A stretch of 64,000 bases of DNA from Lumnitzera littorea (taxonomy: Eukaryota > Streptophyta > Magnoliopsida > Myrtales > Combretaceae). The DNA is taken from NCBI GenBank assembly GCA_024138015.1, contig JAMXBB010000008.1:7818263-7882262 (forward strand), given 5' to 3'. Position 1 is the stretch's first letter, and each line of letters starts with the position of its first letter. The position numbers and the translations under genes are program-made. The notes beneath the pieces are model-generated. The model had not been told where the DNA came from. It saw nothing but the letters and a program-made list of their open reading frames with translations, and did not search any database. This document shows, piece after piece, positions 38,229 through 51,400 of this stretch.

Positions 38229-39120
38229 TGTTGGTTTCGATGCCATGAATTGTGGAGCTAACAATATAAATCAATTTAGACTTAATAATTTGTGTGATAA
38301 GCCTTATAAAACTATCACTAAGATATTGGTGAATCGTTTGAAGCTAAAATTAGACGATTTAATTCATTCATATTGGGGGAGTTCTTATCGCAAATAAAAG
38401 TTGTAGAAAGCATGATCTTGATAAGTGAGATATTGTATTGCCCTATTCCCAAGAAAGAAAGGTAAAATTCGTTGGTTGTTTATCAAGATAGATTCATAAT
38501 AAAAATGTGATAATTTCAAATGGGATTTTATCGGTAGCCATTATCAAATCTTGATTGCCCATAATGGGGATCGGGTTGATTTCTTCATGTGTCTCTAATT
38601 CTTAGATTGAGGCCATTTAGTGGGTCGCTTTTATCTAAGTTTTAGCATTTCAAAGGAATACGTGAACGTGGTCCATTATCACATTGCTTACAAATTATGT
38701 GTTTGGATTTCTTTGTTATGAGGATCAAAAAAGAGGTCCTTACGGGAAATTAGGATTAAATAAGGATTAGATGATCTTAGCTACAATTTTCACATATTTT
38801 CCTTGCAAAAGATATTATCTTGCATCTTACAGCTAAAATATTAGACATATCTAGATATGTTAAATACAATCGACAACTTTATGGAGTATCTACTTTTGTC
38901 AACCCTCAATATGATATGAAGAGTGGTATGAATTGCTATCTTCAGCAAAAATTACAATGGTTTTGTTGTTAGCTTTTCTATAAATAATTTACCTAAATAT
39001 CATGGGATTAGGTAGATATTTGCTAAAATCCTTATTTCGATTAGATAGGGCTACAATGGAAAAAAAATGAGTGCTTCGGATTATATAAAATATCGACCTC
39101 AAGAAACGGTCCAAATATAA
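38229..39120 (+). mobile_element. L1-type LINE reverse transcriptase fragment (copy A)
   Basis: Shifting frames give the plant L1 ORF2 order: KTITKILVNRLKLKLDD (RT block before the palm, about 38,312), KKERKNSLVVYQD, a decayed LSPYLF-like block, and SKNYNGFVVSFSINNLPKYHGI (38,945-39,005), corresponding to the 'SKN...LPKYLG' block after the palm. There are multiple stops and frameshifts. It is homologous over its length to 56,600-57,490 and leads directly to the PMEI pseudogene. The N-terminal part of this ORF2 is absent on the left but present on the far side of the gene (40,870-41,365). Confidence 0.75.
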
Positions 39121-39345
39121 CTTGAGGAAAATGCTGACGGTAAGAAATTGTTTTTTGTTTTTTTTTTTTTCCAAAGACAAGAAGTTGGTTAATGAGCGTA
39201 TAAAGGATGTAAGAGCATTTATTGCAACAATTCAGCGATTGAGCGCATTCTTATACAGAAAAAGGTTGTTCTTTTTCAACATTCGCCAGCTACTAGAGAG
39301 CTAATTTGACGGAAGTAAGCCTAACTACTAATGGAGAAATAGCAT

Positions 39346-39352
39346 TATAAAT
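39346..39352 (+). promoter_or_regulatory. TATA box of the PMEI-like pseudogene
   Basis: TATAAAT 127 bases before the ATG, at the same place as in the intact copy (57,723). Confidence 0.5.
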
Positions 39353-39472
39353 GGATCAAGAATCATCAAGTACATCCGATCCCCTTTGGTACATCAACAA
39401 TCATTGCAACTTTTCACCAAATCTAAATTGGACAAAGAGTGAAAGGAAGGGGGAAAAAGAAGAAAAATAAAA

Positions 39473-39912
39473 ATGAATCATTTCCGATTTCTCGTGTTCC
39501 TTCTACCTTTAGCTCTTTTCCAAACCCTTTCTGTCATGCTGCGACTAGTAGCTTGAATGGTGATAAAAGTATCCTTGTATTGAAGGCGATACAAGCAAAA
39601 AGAGCAAAAGCGCACAGTATGGCTAATTATATCTATAAAGTCAATGATGACACAATGGAGCCTGGTGTTAACTAGGCTTTTAGTGACTGTTACAATAAAT
39701 ATGAGGACATCATCGGGAAGCTCGACAATGCAGTAGTTGCTTGGACCGCTAAGAATTACAAGGATGTCACTGCTTTCGTCAAGAATTAAATGGGAGAAGT
39801 TGATTCGTGTGATGCAGGGTTTAAGCGACCTGGAAACAATCTGATGTCTAGTAGAAACCTTGTAGTTCACAAACATTTTAACAAAGTATTGGCCACCATT
39901 ACCCATGTCTAA
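39473..39912 (+). pseudogene. PMEI/invertase-inhibitor-like pseudogene (copy A)
   Basis: Decayed duplicate of the intact gene at 57,852. ATG at 39,473 is kept and the signal peptide reads MNHFRFLVFLLPLALFQT. One base is missing after 39,535 (GTC/ATG where the sister has GTCGATG), shifting the frame and giving a stop a few codons later. In the ancestral frame there are TAG at 39,673-39,675 (sister CAA, Gln) and TAA at 39,787-39,789 (sister ACTGCA region), and an extra T makes TAA at 39,910-39,912. The rest of the frame is still close to the sister (DKSILVLKAIQAKRAK, NYIYKVNDDTMEPG). No full-length protein is possible. The reverse-strand ORF over it is a shadow. Confidence 0.92.
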
Positions 39913-40462
39913 CTTAATATAAATATGACATCATAGTGGTCCTCCTTTTATTGTTTGTAAAATGATGGATAAGCAAATGTGCTAAAAATTGTAATTATTT
40001 ATGGCCTTGAGAATGCACTACTTTTCCTTATGGCTCTTTCTCCCTCATTGTCACACAATATTATTATTATTTGTGCATAACAAATAATTAACCACGTACA
40101 ATGCAATATGTAGCTTTATATACTTGTAAACGCTGCACGTAACATGTATATATCTAAGAATATCAAAAGTGTGGAATAGCAAAACATTCACATTGTTAGT
40201 TAAATTCAAGATAATGGATTAGAAATATGTAAAAAAGAATTTCATCACACTCTTGAATTGCTCATCGTTTTCCTTCATTTCAATTAATACGTGGTTTTTT
40301 CCCCCGATGTAAAAATAATATAGTATTCCTCTTTTCATACATTCCTAGGCTGTTTTCAAGTCTAGTTTAGTTAAATAATCAATGGAATGAAATGCGAATA
40401 AAAACTCATCCGACTGTAAAAAATGAGACTAAATCAAAGTATGGAATTCAATCGGATAAAGT

Positions 40463-40651
40463 TTAAAATGTAGACATTAACCTTTTATAATTAGTACCTG
40501 CACCAGTAAAAAGATTTATTTTATAAATAGTTCCAAAAGATTTATTTTTAGAGATATAAAATAATTGATGAGAAAACATTTCGATTGGAGAGAGTCCTGA
40601 CACAATGCTAACTTGAAAGCCATAAGGTGGAAAACAAAAAGATTCGTTCAT
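40463..40651 (-). CDS. Conserved small ORF, 62 aa, unknown function (copy A)
   Basis: Reads MNESFCFPPYGFQVSIVSG..., then LSPIEMFSHQLFYISKNK and SFGTIYKIN, ending after GAGTNYKRLMSTF. The copy in the other unit (58,852-59,040) has the same start, length and stop position, with about ten substitutions and no frameshift, although the neighbouring PMEI copy here is ruined. An AG/GTACTA donor-like junction lies within codons for GAGT (near 40,500), so it could be a first exon of a minus-strand gene. No signal peptide, membrane segment or known domain is recognised. It may be chance conservation between recent duplicates. Confidence 0.3.
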   Translation of the reverse strand: MNESFCFPPYGFQVSIVSGLSPIEMFSHQLFYISKNKSFGTIYKINLFTGAGTNYKRLMSTF

Positions 40652-40869
40652 CTCTCAACGCTTTTCTTTTTCCGTATGTATGAGGTAAGGGATAGGGGTA
40701 ACTTTAAGAGAAAGGGTAAAAAAAAGTTCCGCCAACATATACTGATGCAAGCAATTATTGATGAAGTAATTATTCAAAATCTTTCAAATTGATTTATAAT
40801 TTCTAGATCAAAATGCAAGTAGGAAAAATAGAATAAATAAATGAAGTTTTGCTATTTAAATTTTTTTGT

Positions 40870-41365
40870 CAAAAGGGATGGATGGGACAATATATTAGGT
40901 GGATAAAAGATGTAGAACTTCTCGTAACTTACACCATTCTCTAGTTGTAGACCATATAGCTAAAATAGGATCCTAGCTTTAAGGAATAATATTGGAGATT
41001 AGATAGTGAAAACAGAGCCACTCGAGTATCATGTTAGCAACGAGTTTAAGAACTTGTTCTTGTTGTTTGGTGAATTCTTCTTTACATTGGATCCTATTCT
41101 TTTAACCTTTTGAACTGGTTCATCAGTGGCTCAAGTAGCTCATCCTTAGTAAAGTTCTACAACTTGAAGGAATTTATTTTGCTCTAAAATTTATAGCATC
41201 CTGAAAGCCCCAACAAATGATGGTTACATGCCTTATTTCTTAACGGATGTTGGAACATAGTGGTAATATCAATGGAAACCTAATAACAAAAATTTTTGCA
41301 TCTCGAAAAATACCTAATGCAATAAATGAAACCATGTTGGTTTTGATGCCAAAAAATATAGAGAT
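40870..41365 (+). mobile_element. L1-type LINE ORF2 fragment, upstream part (copy A)
   Basis: Pieces in order: a KDV..SRNLHHSLVVDHIAKIGS-like block near 40,900-40,975 (family: W.K.GD..TKFFH, then the 'I..L' block), a DGYMPYFL block near 41,220 (family 'PGPDGY...FF'), then MLEHSGNINGN (41,247), ASRKIPNAINETMLVLMPKN (41,305-41,364; family 'I...NET.LVLIPK'). This is the part of ORF2 that should come before the RT fragment at 38,229, yet it lies downstream of the PMEI copy. Stops and frameshifts are present. Confidence 0.7.
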
Positions 41366-41369
41366 GATG

Positions 41370-42230
41370 CATCTCTGGGGTCAGACACATGGAGAAATGC
41401 CACAACAAAGAGACAATAGAAGGAAATAAAGAAAAGCTTGCAAAGTTTGAACAGCTACCAATTGGATATGACATACTAATTGATCATACTCGGCCTACAA
41501 TTCGCTAGACATAACTCACTAGTTCGAATTGAAGGGTCACCTACCATTACTCCTTACTAAAAGAAATAGATAAGAGTTGAAGATTGATGAAAACAATAGG
41601 GTTGCTCAAAGGGAAACTTGTATAAATTTTGATATTGAAGTTGTTGTCTGCTTACATCAAGTAGAGGTTTATATACTCATCCCACTAGGATTACTTTATA
41701 TGTACAAAAAGACAAAAGGGTATTCTACAAATAAGATACATAAAACATGCTAAAAAGGGGAAAAGAGATAAGGAATATCCTATATGGAAAAGTAAAGAAT
41801 CTTTCTAGAATGTCATGCCAAAAGACACGTATCGCATGGTGGCTAGTCATTCTCAATTATAGTACAAATTGGATGAAAGGAAGAAAAGAAGGACTTTGCA
41901 ATCAGGAGCTGACCCGATTTGGACTAAGTTAGACCTTGATCGATCATTTCCTAGAGAGTACTCAACTTGAGCTAGGGTTGGACATTGGTAGGTCGCTATT
42001 TGCTTGGATGTTAGGTTATTGCACAACTGTTTGAAAGGTCTAGCGTACGTAACAGCTCTGTAGTCAAGTCTGCAGTGATAGGAAACATAGAAGTTAAGGC
42101 AAGAATTCCCATCTTAGATAGGGCTTCAAGATACTATTCTCTAAGTGAATCCTTAAAGCCATTTAGCTCGGCTACGTATGATTAGTCTAGGGAGTTGATT
42201 TCTATCATCTACTTAGTGGTCAGAAAGATT
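41370..42230 (-). mobile_element. 3' LTR and tail of a chromovirus, minus strand
   Basis: Downstream (on the minus strand) of the integrase remnant. The minus strand shows TATATAAACCTC (near 41,665) followed by a leader-like sequence with caatcttcaactc. The part 42,000-42,230 is the decayed end of the polyprotein. The LTR is short, perhaps 0.5-0.9 kb, and its exact ends are not found. The ORF at 41,747 is not a gene. Confidence 0.45.
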
Positions 42231-43420
42231 TTTCCTCAAGTTTGAAGTGGTCTCTAGTTCTTGTTCTTTTAGGGCACTTGCAGGGTCTTCTTCTTTTAGT
42301 TGGTAGGGAATCAGGTCAAACACATTAAAAGTGAAAGAAACACCATAATCATCGAGCAACTTGATCTGGTAAGCATTAAGGTTGATCTTCTTTAGAATCT
42401 CGAATAGACCATCAGCTCATGGAAATAACTTAATCTGTCTCAAGTATGGAAATCATTCTTAGCTAAGGTGAACCCATACTAAGTCTCTTGACTTAAAACA
42501 AACAGTTTGGCGACCTCGACTACCAATCTCTTGTTGTCTCTAATTGAACTTAGTGATCTTCCTTATTACAATCTAGTGTAGCTCTTGCAACTCTTGGGCT
42601 CAATTGACTTCAGATTAAATTTCTTCAATAGCTATGAAGGTATTGATTAGATCTAGGACGATAGTAGGGTTGAGGCCATAGACGACCTTGAATAGGGTCT
42701 TTCTGGTGATCCTATAGATGGTTCAGTTGTATAAGAACTCTACAACTGGTATACATAAATCCTAATCTTTCAAGTTCTTTCCTACAACAACTTTAAGTAA
42801 ATTCTTAGCATCCTGTTCACTATTTCAGTCTGGCCATCAATTTAAGGGTGGCTATTGGAGTTGAACATAAGTTTAGTCTTAAGTCTTCTCTAAAGATTCT
42901 TCTAAAAATAACTCAAAAATCTTGTGCCCTAATTTGAAACAATAGTCTTCAGCACTTTGTGTACTTAAACAACTTCTTACAAAAACAAATTAACAATGTA
43001 TAAAGCATTATTAGTTTGATGGCATAGGATGAAGTGTGTCATTTTGTTGAAGCAGTCCACTACTACGAAAACCGAATCTTAACCCCTGGATGTCTAGGGC
43101 AACCTCAGGACAAAGTCTATGTTGAGGTCAACCTAAGGTAAGGTTGGTCTTGGTAGGGCATATACTCTCCATAGGGTTCTCTCTTCCCCTTAGCTCTCTT
43201 GCATACCTCGTTACTTCCAACTACTTTATGGATCTTCTTGGCCAAACTAAACTAGTAAAAGTTTTCCTTCAATAGATTGGTTGTTTTTGTCTCTCCAAAA
43301 TGACCAAATAATCTACCACTATAAGCTTCCCTCACCAATAGCTTACGCGTGAAATAGTTTGGTATACATAGCCTTCAACCTTTGAATAGATAGCAATCTC
43401 CAAGATAATGTCCTCTAATA
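42231..43420 (-). pseudogene. pol: Ty3/gypsy integrase, minus strand, degenerate
   Basis: On the minus strand: MTHFILCHQTNNALYIVNLF (near 43,040), then TIVSN*GTRFLSYF where the family has S-D-R-D, so the catalytic Asp is Asn and the next codon a stop. Next come DGQTEIVNRMLR (near 42,840), a C-terminal VYGFNP-like block, and the GPFQVL/INDNAYKL-like block decayed to INLNAYQIKLLDD near 42,370. This is a chromovirus-related integrase whose linker has the 'M.KERFP.Q' type rather than the Tekay chromodomain. There are many stops. The RT/RNase H part continues upstream at 43,480-44,061. Confidence 0.75.
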
Positions 43421-43479
43421 GCAAATCCTGTTCGACATTGCTTAAGAATGGGACTAAAATGAGGGTCATGAGCATACTG

Positions 43480-44061
43480 CTTAGTGATAGGTGAAAACCC
43501 TAGCAACTTTGTCTGCAAAGTGGTCAATAAGGTTTGCTAATGTAATAAAGCATTAGCGGCTATGTTGGTATTACCTTTCTTGTGTCAAATTACGTAGGAG
43601 AAACCCTCCATAAACTTTAGCCACTTGGCTTGCCTCTTTGAAAGTTTGTTTTGACTTCTAAGATGCTTCAATGACTCATGGTCAGTATAAATAACAAACT
43701 CTCATAATAGTAAGTAATGTTGCCAAATAATAACAGCTCGAAAAAAAGAGTTTATTTCTTGTACACAAAATAATTCAAGGAATCACCACTAAGCTTCTTA
43801 TTATGGTAGGTAATGGGTCATTGTTCTTACATCAGGATGGCACCAATTCTAATGCCGAATGCATCACATTCCAAATCAAAGGGCCTATCAAAATCTAGTA
43901 ATTATAGGATAGGGGTGGATGTGAACTTCCCTTTGATCTCCTTGAAGCTCTGTTTAGTTTGGTTACTCCATCTAAACCCATCACTCTTCTTTATTAGCTC
44001 AATCAAGGGGGGTTGTTATGGTAATAAAGTTTTTAATGAATCGCTCATAAAAAGAAGCTAA
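43480..44061 (-). pseudogene. pol: Ty3/gypsy RT C-terminus and RNase H, minus strand, degenerate
   Basis: From 44,061 downward the minus strand reads LASFYERFIKNFITITTPL, IELIKK, then FKEIKGKFTSTPIL and LLDFDRPFDLECDAFGI (family 'FEVECDASGVGIG'), and WQHYLL, VIYTDHESLKHLRSQNKL and AKWLKFMEGFSYVI. This is the connection domain and RNase H of the element whose RT N-terminal half is at 54,712. The two halves join exactly at the insertion point, on the words 'NFHG' and 'LASFYERF'. Confidence 0.85.
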
Positions 44062-44066
44062 GCCAT
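44062..44066. repeat. Left target-site duplication GCCAT
   Basis: GCCAT here and at 54,707-54,711 bracket the 10.64-kb insertion. Removing the insertion with one copy restores an uninterrupted RT frame on the minus strand. Confidence 0.85.
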
Positions 44067-45428
44067 TGTAAACCCCATAAATTTAGCTTCTGAATATCGA
44101 ATCGATTTAAGTATTATAGGTAAGTATCCTAAGTTAATGGAGTCAATAAATTTAAAACAAATTAAAATTTTAAACTCGAACATAATACGAATGAAAAAAA
44201 CCCTAAAAATTTTATCGAAACTTTAATTGCATACAAAAACTCTAAACCCTATTTAAGCATAAATACCCTAGATTAAACTCAAACTTGACAAAAAACCCTA
44301 AAACTATAAACCTAAGTTTATAAAATAAATAATTATATCCTAAAAGTATTAAAACTCTAATCAAATACAATTATCGATTAACACGCGTAATTACATAAAA
44401 TTGTTAGTGAACGAGTTAAGATATTTTCTAAATATTATAAACATAACAGTTAATAATTTAATTAACAAAATTTATACAAATTATGAATATTATTTCATAA
44501 TTATTATTAAGTTTATAATCTCACATTTAGAAAATTTAACCTCATGATTTTAATTTTTCGTTTTTCCCTTTTTTCGTTTTTCGTTTATCGTTTTTTCTTT
44601 CCTTACTTTTTCTCCTTCTCTACATTTTCTTTCTTCAAGAATTATGGCAACCCATGTGCTTATTTAATGAGACAAAGTTAAACTAAGGATAAGCTACTTG
44701 TCAAATCTCTTAATTACAACTTATCTTTTCTGTTCTTTTTGTTTTCTTTTGCTTTAATTCTCACTTTTTAATTTTAGTCGATTGCATATCCTTATATGTT
44801 GACTTGCTTCACTTTTCTTTCAAAATCAAAGCTAAATTAAAACCAACACAATTCTCTTTTGCTTCATTCACCGAAAACTATACCTTCTTTCCTTTTCATC
44901 TTTCTGCCACTTTCCTTTTATTTTCTTAAAACTATTACACAATTCACCATTCCTTAATTTATATATCCTATTATTAGCTTATTAACTTCATATCAACTTC
45001 AAGAAGGAGGAAAAGGAATCCTTAGTTTACTATTTCAAGGCATTACAAAGGGTAATTATTTAGTATGTATATTGTATTGAATATTTCTTATAGCCCATAT
45101 AATATGTATTTATTTTGTTGTATATTTTGTAGTATTATGTATTTAAGAATTATGTAATATAATTGATTTTGTAATTTCCTTTCTTTGCATCAAGGTATTT
45201 GTACATGTAATTAAAATTATATACATATTGTTCATTTTATTTCTTATACATGTATATGTATGCACCTATGTATATATATATACAACTATATGCATATCTA
45301 TATAAAAGAATCAAATACATATGACTATATGGTATATTTTGAAATATATATAGTTATATGCATTTAGTATGTATGATAGCTATTTTCATTTATTTTTCTC
45401 TATATATATATGTACATATGTATATGCG

Positions 45429-45430
<2 letters not shown>

Positions 45431-45486
<56 letters not shown>
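45431..45486. repeat. (CT)n-(TA)n compound microsatellite
   Basis: About 15 CT units (45,431-45,460) followed by about 13 TA units, immediately left of the inner insertion at 45,487. It may mark or obscure the target site of that insertion. Confidence 0.95.
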
Positions 45487-45491
<5 letters not shown>

Positions 45492-48400
45492 CATGACCCT
45501 AGTAGAATTGTCTAAAATTTTTATATCACGTACGCATACATGATATGAAAACTGCCTTGTAAGTCAAAAATTACAAGATTCTAAACAATTAGTTACTAAG
45601 GTTTTTTATTTTTAATTGATTAACTTACTATAAAATATAAGTAACTATGAATATCCATTATTCCACAATCCATTAAAGCTGTTGAGAATCAGTATCCCCT
45701 ATCAAATACTAAGATAAGGTAAAATAACTTGATAATTTACAAGAAAAACTATATTATACATAATCCTATCATATAAATATTTTCTACATAAATTGTGTAT
45801 ATACTACTATACACATTTCAATCAACTTTAACATTATCAAACCTTGGTTTGTACTCTGCTCTCAAGATTTTCCCTAATCCCTACAAAAGAAATTATAAGG
45901 GAATGAGCAAACCACTACTCAGTGAGTTCATTTCTCACCACTATTATTTAAGCAAGTTATCAAATATTATTAGCACACATGTAATTTATCTATACACAAA
46001 ATGAATGCATACATAATGAATGCAAGCAGCATATCCATAAGAGTTCGGAATTATGGAAAGTGTAGATTTACATCGTCCATACGTCGATTATTCTCTGTAC
46101 TTACCCATACGAATTACCTTACCTTAATCGCATGAAGCTGCTTGGGGGCACCATCGCATCAGACGACACTTGACTATTACCTTAGTTGAGAAATAACAAT
46201 CAATATAGTTGGACCCTAACTAAGGCCATCCACTGAACATATCTAAGGTCTCTCGGGTATACATAGCGAGTCCTCTCACTATCAAAGTATATTTAAGGCC
46301 CTATGGGTAGCAATATACGAGTCCTTTCGTAATTAATCGAAGATATCATACTACCTTTGCCTTAACAATAAATTATCATTCATCGGCATCATGAGCCCTT
46401 ACGAAAGTCATATTAAAATATGTTTAAGATTAAAAAAACACACTTTCCAAAAATACTTTTGTTAAAACCTACAAAGCTAACACTTTCCATTAGCATACCT
46501 ATCACTACCCAAGGGGGATCGTAATGGCAATCGCCGTATATCTTATAAAAGACTGTAGATTGATTTCCCTCTCAATCAACAACCCTTCATGCAATATATA
46601 AGGCTTCTACTATAACTAACAGCTTAGAGTTGGGCAAATGTAAGTGATATCATTGCATTATAATAACCACAATCATTTAAACATAGATAACACACACGCA
46701 CATACATACACACACACACACACACATATATATAGATTTATAGATGAGAAGATGATAATAATTTATATTACAAATTGTTATCATATAATATTACATAATA
46801 AGGTTCTAAGTCTAAATACAAACTCTAAAGTTCACTCATATCACTTATCTCACTCTTGCATCTACCCATTGGAAAACTACTAATCTCGAGCATACAAAAG
46901 CCCGACTCCACAAATAGCTCAAACTACGAAAGTAGACTATAGGGGTATAAGTTAATTAGCTTAGTGAGATAATTCCCTCAACCATATAACAAACAAGTCA
47001 TATATCAATTAAATTCAATCAAATGAATGCATGAACAATCAATATGCCGTACAAATACATGCAGGTGACCAAATACTGCATGCAACTCAAATTTAATGTC
47101 TTCCAAAGTCAAGGTTAGAGATACATCGGTACGCATACTATAACTTGTGTAATAATGAAACTTTACGTTTCGTATTCAAAATATAATAGCATATCCATTC
47201 TCAGGCTTTGTCAAAATTGAGTTCTACATATAATTATGAGTAAGTTCACGCAGCCTTCACTCACTCTTAAATGGAGGCATCTAGACTCGACCCTCAGCTA
47301 AGCAGTTGGTGCCTCTAATGCCTAGTGATCCTATGAGCCAGGATAAGGTTATATCACACGTGTGTACCATATGAAGTACTATAACATGAAAAAATCAACT
47401 TACGTATAGCCTTTCGCTACCTCCGTGTGATGTGACGGCTAGAATTAGTTATCAGTGCATGATTATATGTATTTCAATTTGGTTCATTGAAGTCAAATAA
47501 TACTAAGTCCTTTTATTCAATGATCAACCAATTCATAAACAGATCAATTCCGATCTAATTTACTATGCAATAAACAATACATCATTTTATTTTAAAGTAA
47601 ATTCACGATCAACAAATATTATTATACACAAGCATAACCCAGCTCCATGCAACATTTAATTATTGATAACAATTTATATTCATTAACTACATACATAAGC
47701 AAGTATAGAATTATTAAAAAAAAAAAAAACTCATTTGGCCATGCTTAACTTAAGAGTTGCAATAGTTTGATGGCAAATCCAAGTCAAAGTCGTAATCACC
47801 TAATAATAAAGAATACAGAAAATAATAAGTTTGGGAATGAAATAACTAAACTAATATACTAAGTCGTACTATTTACTTAACTCAGCTATTAATTTGCATG
47901 AAATTACCGATTTGAACTTTTTATCAAATCGGGTATAACTTTTTCGATTTAACTCAAATCTTTATGAACTTATAGTTCATTTTGATCGTTTTTGAGCGTA
48001 TTTTCTTACAGCGATGTCTGTTTTAGACGTTGTAACCCGTAGGTTTAACTATGATATAAAAATATCATAAACTTTATTATTTTGACTTAAATAGTCTTAC
48101 AATATTAAATTAAGCTTTTCTTAGTATAATTACAATTTAATAATTATTTGTACTGTAACTTTGTAATTTTCTTAATTTAATCCTATTTTACTATAATTAC
48201 TTATTTTTAAGATTTATTAATTCAAAATTTTCTACTTTATTACTTTTCTAATTAATTAATTATTTTATTATTATTATTAATTACGAAAATTTACTTAATT
48301 ATTATCCTTTTTCCTAATTTACAGTACTCTTATGTATATATATATATATTAAATTACTTTATTTATTAAATTAATATTATAGTATATTCTTATACACTAT

Positions 48401-51400
48401 TTCAATATACTCGTATTTCTAGTATACATTACTATTTATATACATACATTTATACATGTAATATACTTATGTATTAAATTATTGTAGCCTTAGTTATACA
48501 TTATGTACGAGTATAATATATACGTATTTATACTTTATTTACATAAGTACATATACAGTTGTATTATATATGTATATATACTAAAATACAAAATATTATT
48601 AATAATACTGTATATACACATTCATGTCCAGCTATATATATATATACAAAATATACAAAAAATTTTATCAATTGAAAATACTAAGTATAAATATACATAC
48701 ATATACCTACTATTATACATGTACAAATATATATCATATAATATGAAATACTACGGATATATATACATATACAACCTCATGGCTACATATATATATATAG
48801 AAAATATGAAGTATATACACATATACATAAATACGAAATACATGACACTTGTACATATATACGAAAATACATAATACATGTATATACATATCATATACTA
48901 AAATAAATACTATGTACATAAACACATACATATATATATTCACGTGTAAATACATGTACATACTACATACTATATATTATATACATATACATTTGCGCAT
49001 AAATACATGTAATAAATAAAAAAATATAACAAATACCTAATATACATGCACAAAAATTAAATAATAACCTACTTAAATTCTTTAGTAAATTAATTGATTA
49101 AATCCCCTCGGTCTTCTTCTTCTTCTTCTTCTTCTAATTGCTTGGATTTTTTTTTTCCTTTTGTTCTTTTTGGTTTTGTATGTGTGTGTGTATTTGGCTT
49201 TGTTTCTTTTTCTTTTTTCTAGTTTTGTTTGCTTTCAGGATCTAGACATGACCAAGAAAAGCAAGAGAAACAAGAAAGAAAAAATGAACAAAGCAATTTA
49301 TAAAGCAATAGCTAAATCCTTGCATTAATGAAGATATGACAATATAATCATTACTTTTGGATTGTTTCTTTATAATTGTAACATCTGAAGATTGAAAAAT
49401 AAAAGAAAAGAAAATGTGGGCTGCTAGATTCCACATGTAGCAAGGGAAAACAAATTAGGAATAAGAAAAAGAAAAGAAAAAGAAAGAAAAAAGGAAGAAA
49501 AAGGAAAATAAAAATAATTATATGTAGTTTTTTCCAAACATAAAAATCATAAAAATAACATTTATAAATTAATTTTGGGATTTTATGAAAATTTATTAAT
49601 TTAATTGGTATCCGTTAAGATTATAATATTTACGAGTTATTTTAATGTTTTCGTTAGGGTTCGTACACGATTTCGCAATTTAGTCGATAATTGTGATCAA
49701 CTATGATTATATTACTATTAAGTTATATTGATTCATTTTATAAATTTAAAGTTCTAGTTTTAGGGTTTTAGTCAAGTTTAGGTTCGATTTCAAGTACTTT
49801 CGCATACATCGGATTTAGGGTTTTTGTATAGGATTTAAGTTTTGATTGATTTTGTAAGGTTTTTATTATTGATATTATATTTAGTTTTTAAATTTTATAA
49901 AAATTTTATCGTTTCTAGCTTTATTAACTCATAGTATTGTCTAGGACACTTGGACCTGAATTAGGGTTTAAATTACTGACTACACAAGTTTCACAATACC
50001 ACTTAAGCCATAAACATGTGGCAAATATAATAGGTTATTTTGATTAGATATTTATATTTACCAATTTAAGGACGTGAGCATATGGATGATAGCACACAAA
50101 GCAATTAATCATTTATCAAATAATCAACACACAACATCAAGCAACAATTAGATAATAGATCATCAAAACTCCCTTGGGTTAATACTCACTCTCCTAGTCT
50201 TTGAGGTTTCCAAAACTTGATAATCGAATACCTAAAAGATAATAAAATTTGTCAGTATTTTAAGAAGCTAGGTTCTTTGGTTAATTAAATATTTATCATT
50301 ATTTGCCTAATTTCTCACTACAATCCAAGTATGGTATAAATATAGTTTAACTTACATTTTTTACCTATTTTTCTTAGTTTATCTTAAATTTTTAATTGCA
50401 TATAACTTTTTCATTTTAAGTATGATTTTTATGAATCTATAGTCCATTTTTATTGCTTTCAATTGTACTTTCTCGTAGTGAGATCCGTTTTGGATGTTAT
50501 AACCTACATTTTTCATTACAATTTAAAAATATTACGAATTTTATTATTTTGACTTAAATAATTATAAATTATTCTTTTAAGCTTTTCTTTATACATTTAT
50601 GATTTAATAAGTATCCAAATTTTATATTTTTGTAATTTTCTTATTTTCAAGTCTATTTTGTATTAATTTACTTATTTTTCTATTTTTAAGGTTAAATACT
50701 TATTTAATACACCTTTTGCTACTTTAGTAATTTCTTTAATAATTAATTATTTTATTATTATCATTAATTATGAATTTAATTAAAAGTATTAAGTGTTGAT
50801 GTAGCAGCATGGGGACATGCTACATGTCACTTTCATGAATTTTTTTTCATATTTTCCAATTTTTCCTATTTTGTACTTCACTTAATATTTATATATTTAT
50901 TATTATATTTTATCAATTTTTGCAAATTAATCCATTCTCTTTTTCTTTAAGGTTGATGATATACACACATATATATTATCTCACTTTATTTAAAAATTTA
51001 ATATTATTGTATGTTACACATATACTTTTTAAGCATACTCATATACTTATACATATTGTACTACTAATATATGTATTTTTATATGTATATATATCTATAT
51101 ACTTAAGTTCCTTTATTTTATTTATACATATATACATAGGTAATTGTACAATATAAACCTAGATATACTATATATGCTACACGCATATACATATACTATA
51201 CTTTTATATTAATACTTTATACATACATATATATATACATATATATAATGAACATAAATAATATACATACTATATACGTATAACTATATATACCATATAT
51301 TTATATATATTTTTTATTTTATCATACATATGCGTACAGTTGTATATATGCATATTTATACATAGGTGCATACATAAATACATGTAAGAGAAAATACAAT

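Larger units (their letters stand above)
38229..41365 (+). repeat. Segmental duplication, copy A (LINE-PMEI-small ORF-LINE)
   Basis: Aligned throughout with 56,600-59,757 in the same order and orientation, with small indels and mainly transitions; similarity by eye is about nine in ten bases around the gene. Non-coding parts (for example 39,920-40,440 and 40,660-40,860) are as conserved as the coding ones, so the duplication was of genomic DNA, not by retroposition of a transcript. Confidence 0.9.

Noticed and set aside
48503..48961. ORFs of 75-123 codons rich in Tyr and Ile
   Set aside because: Translations of TATACATA repeats in the LTR core.
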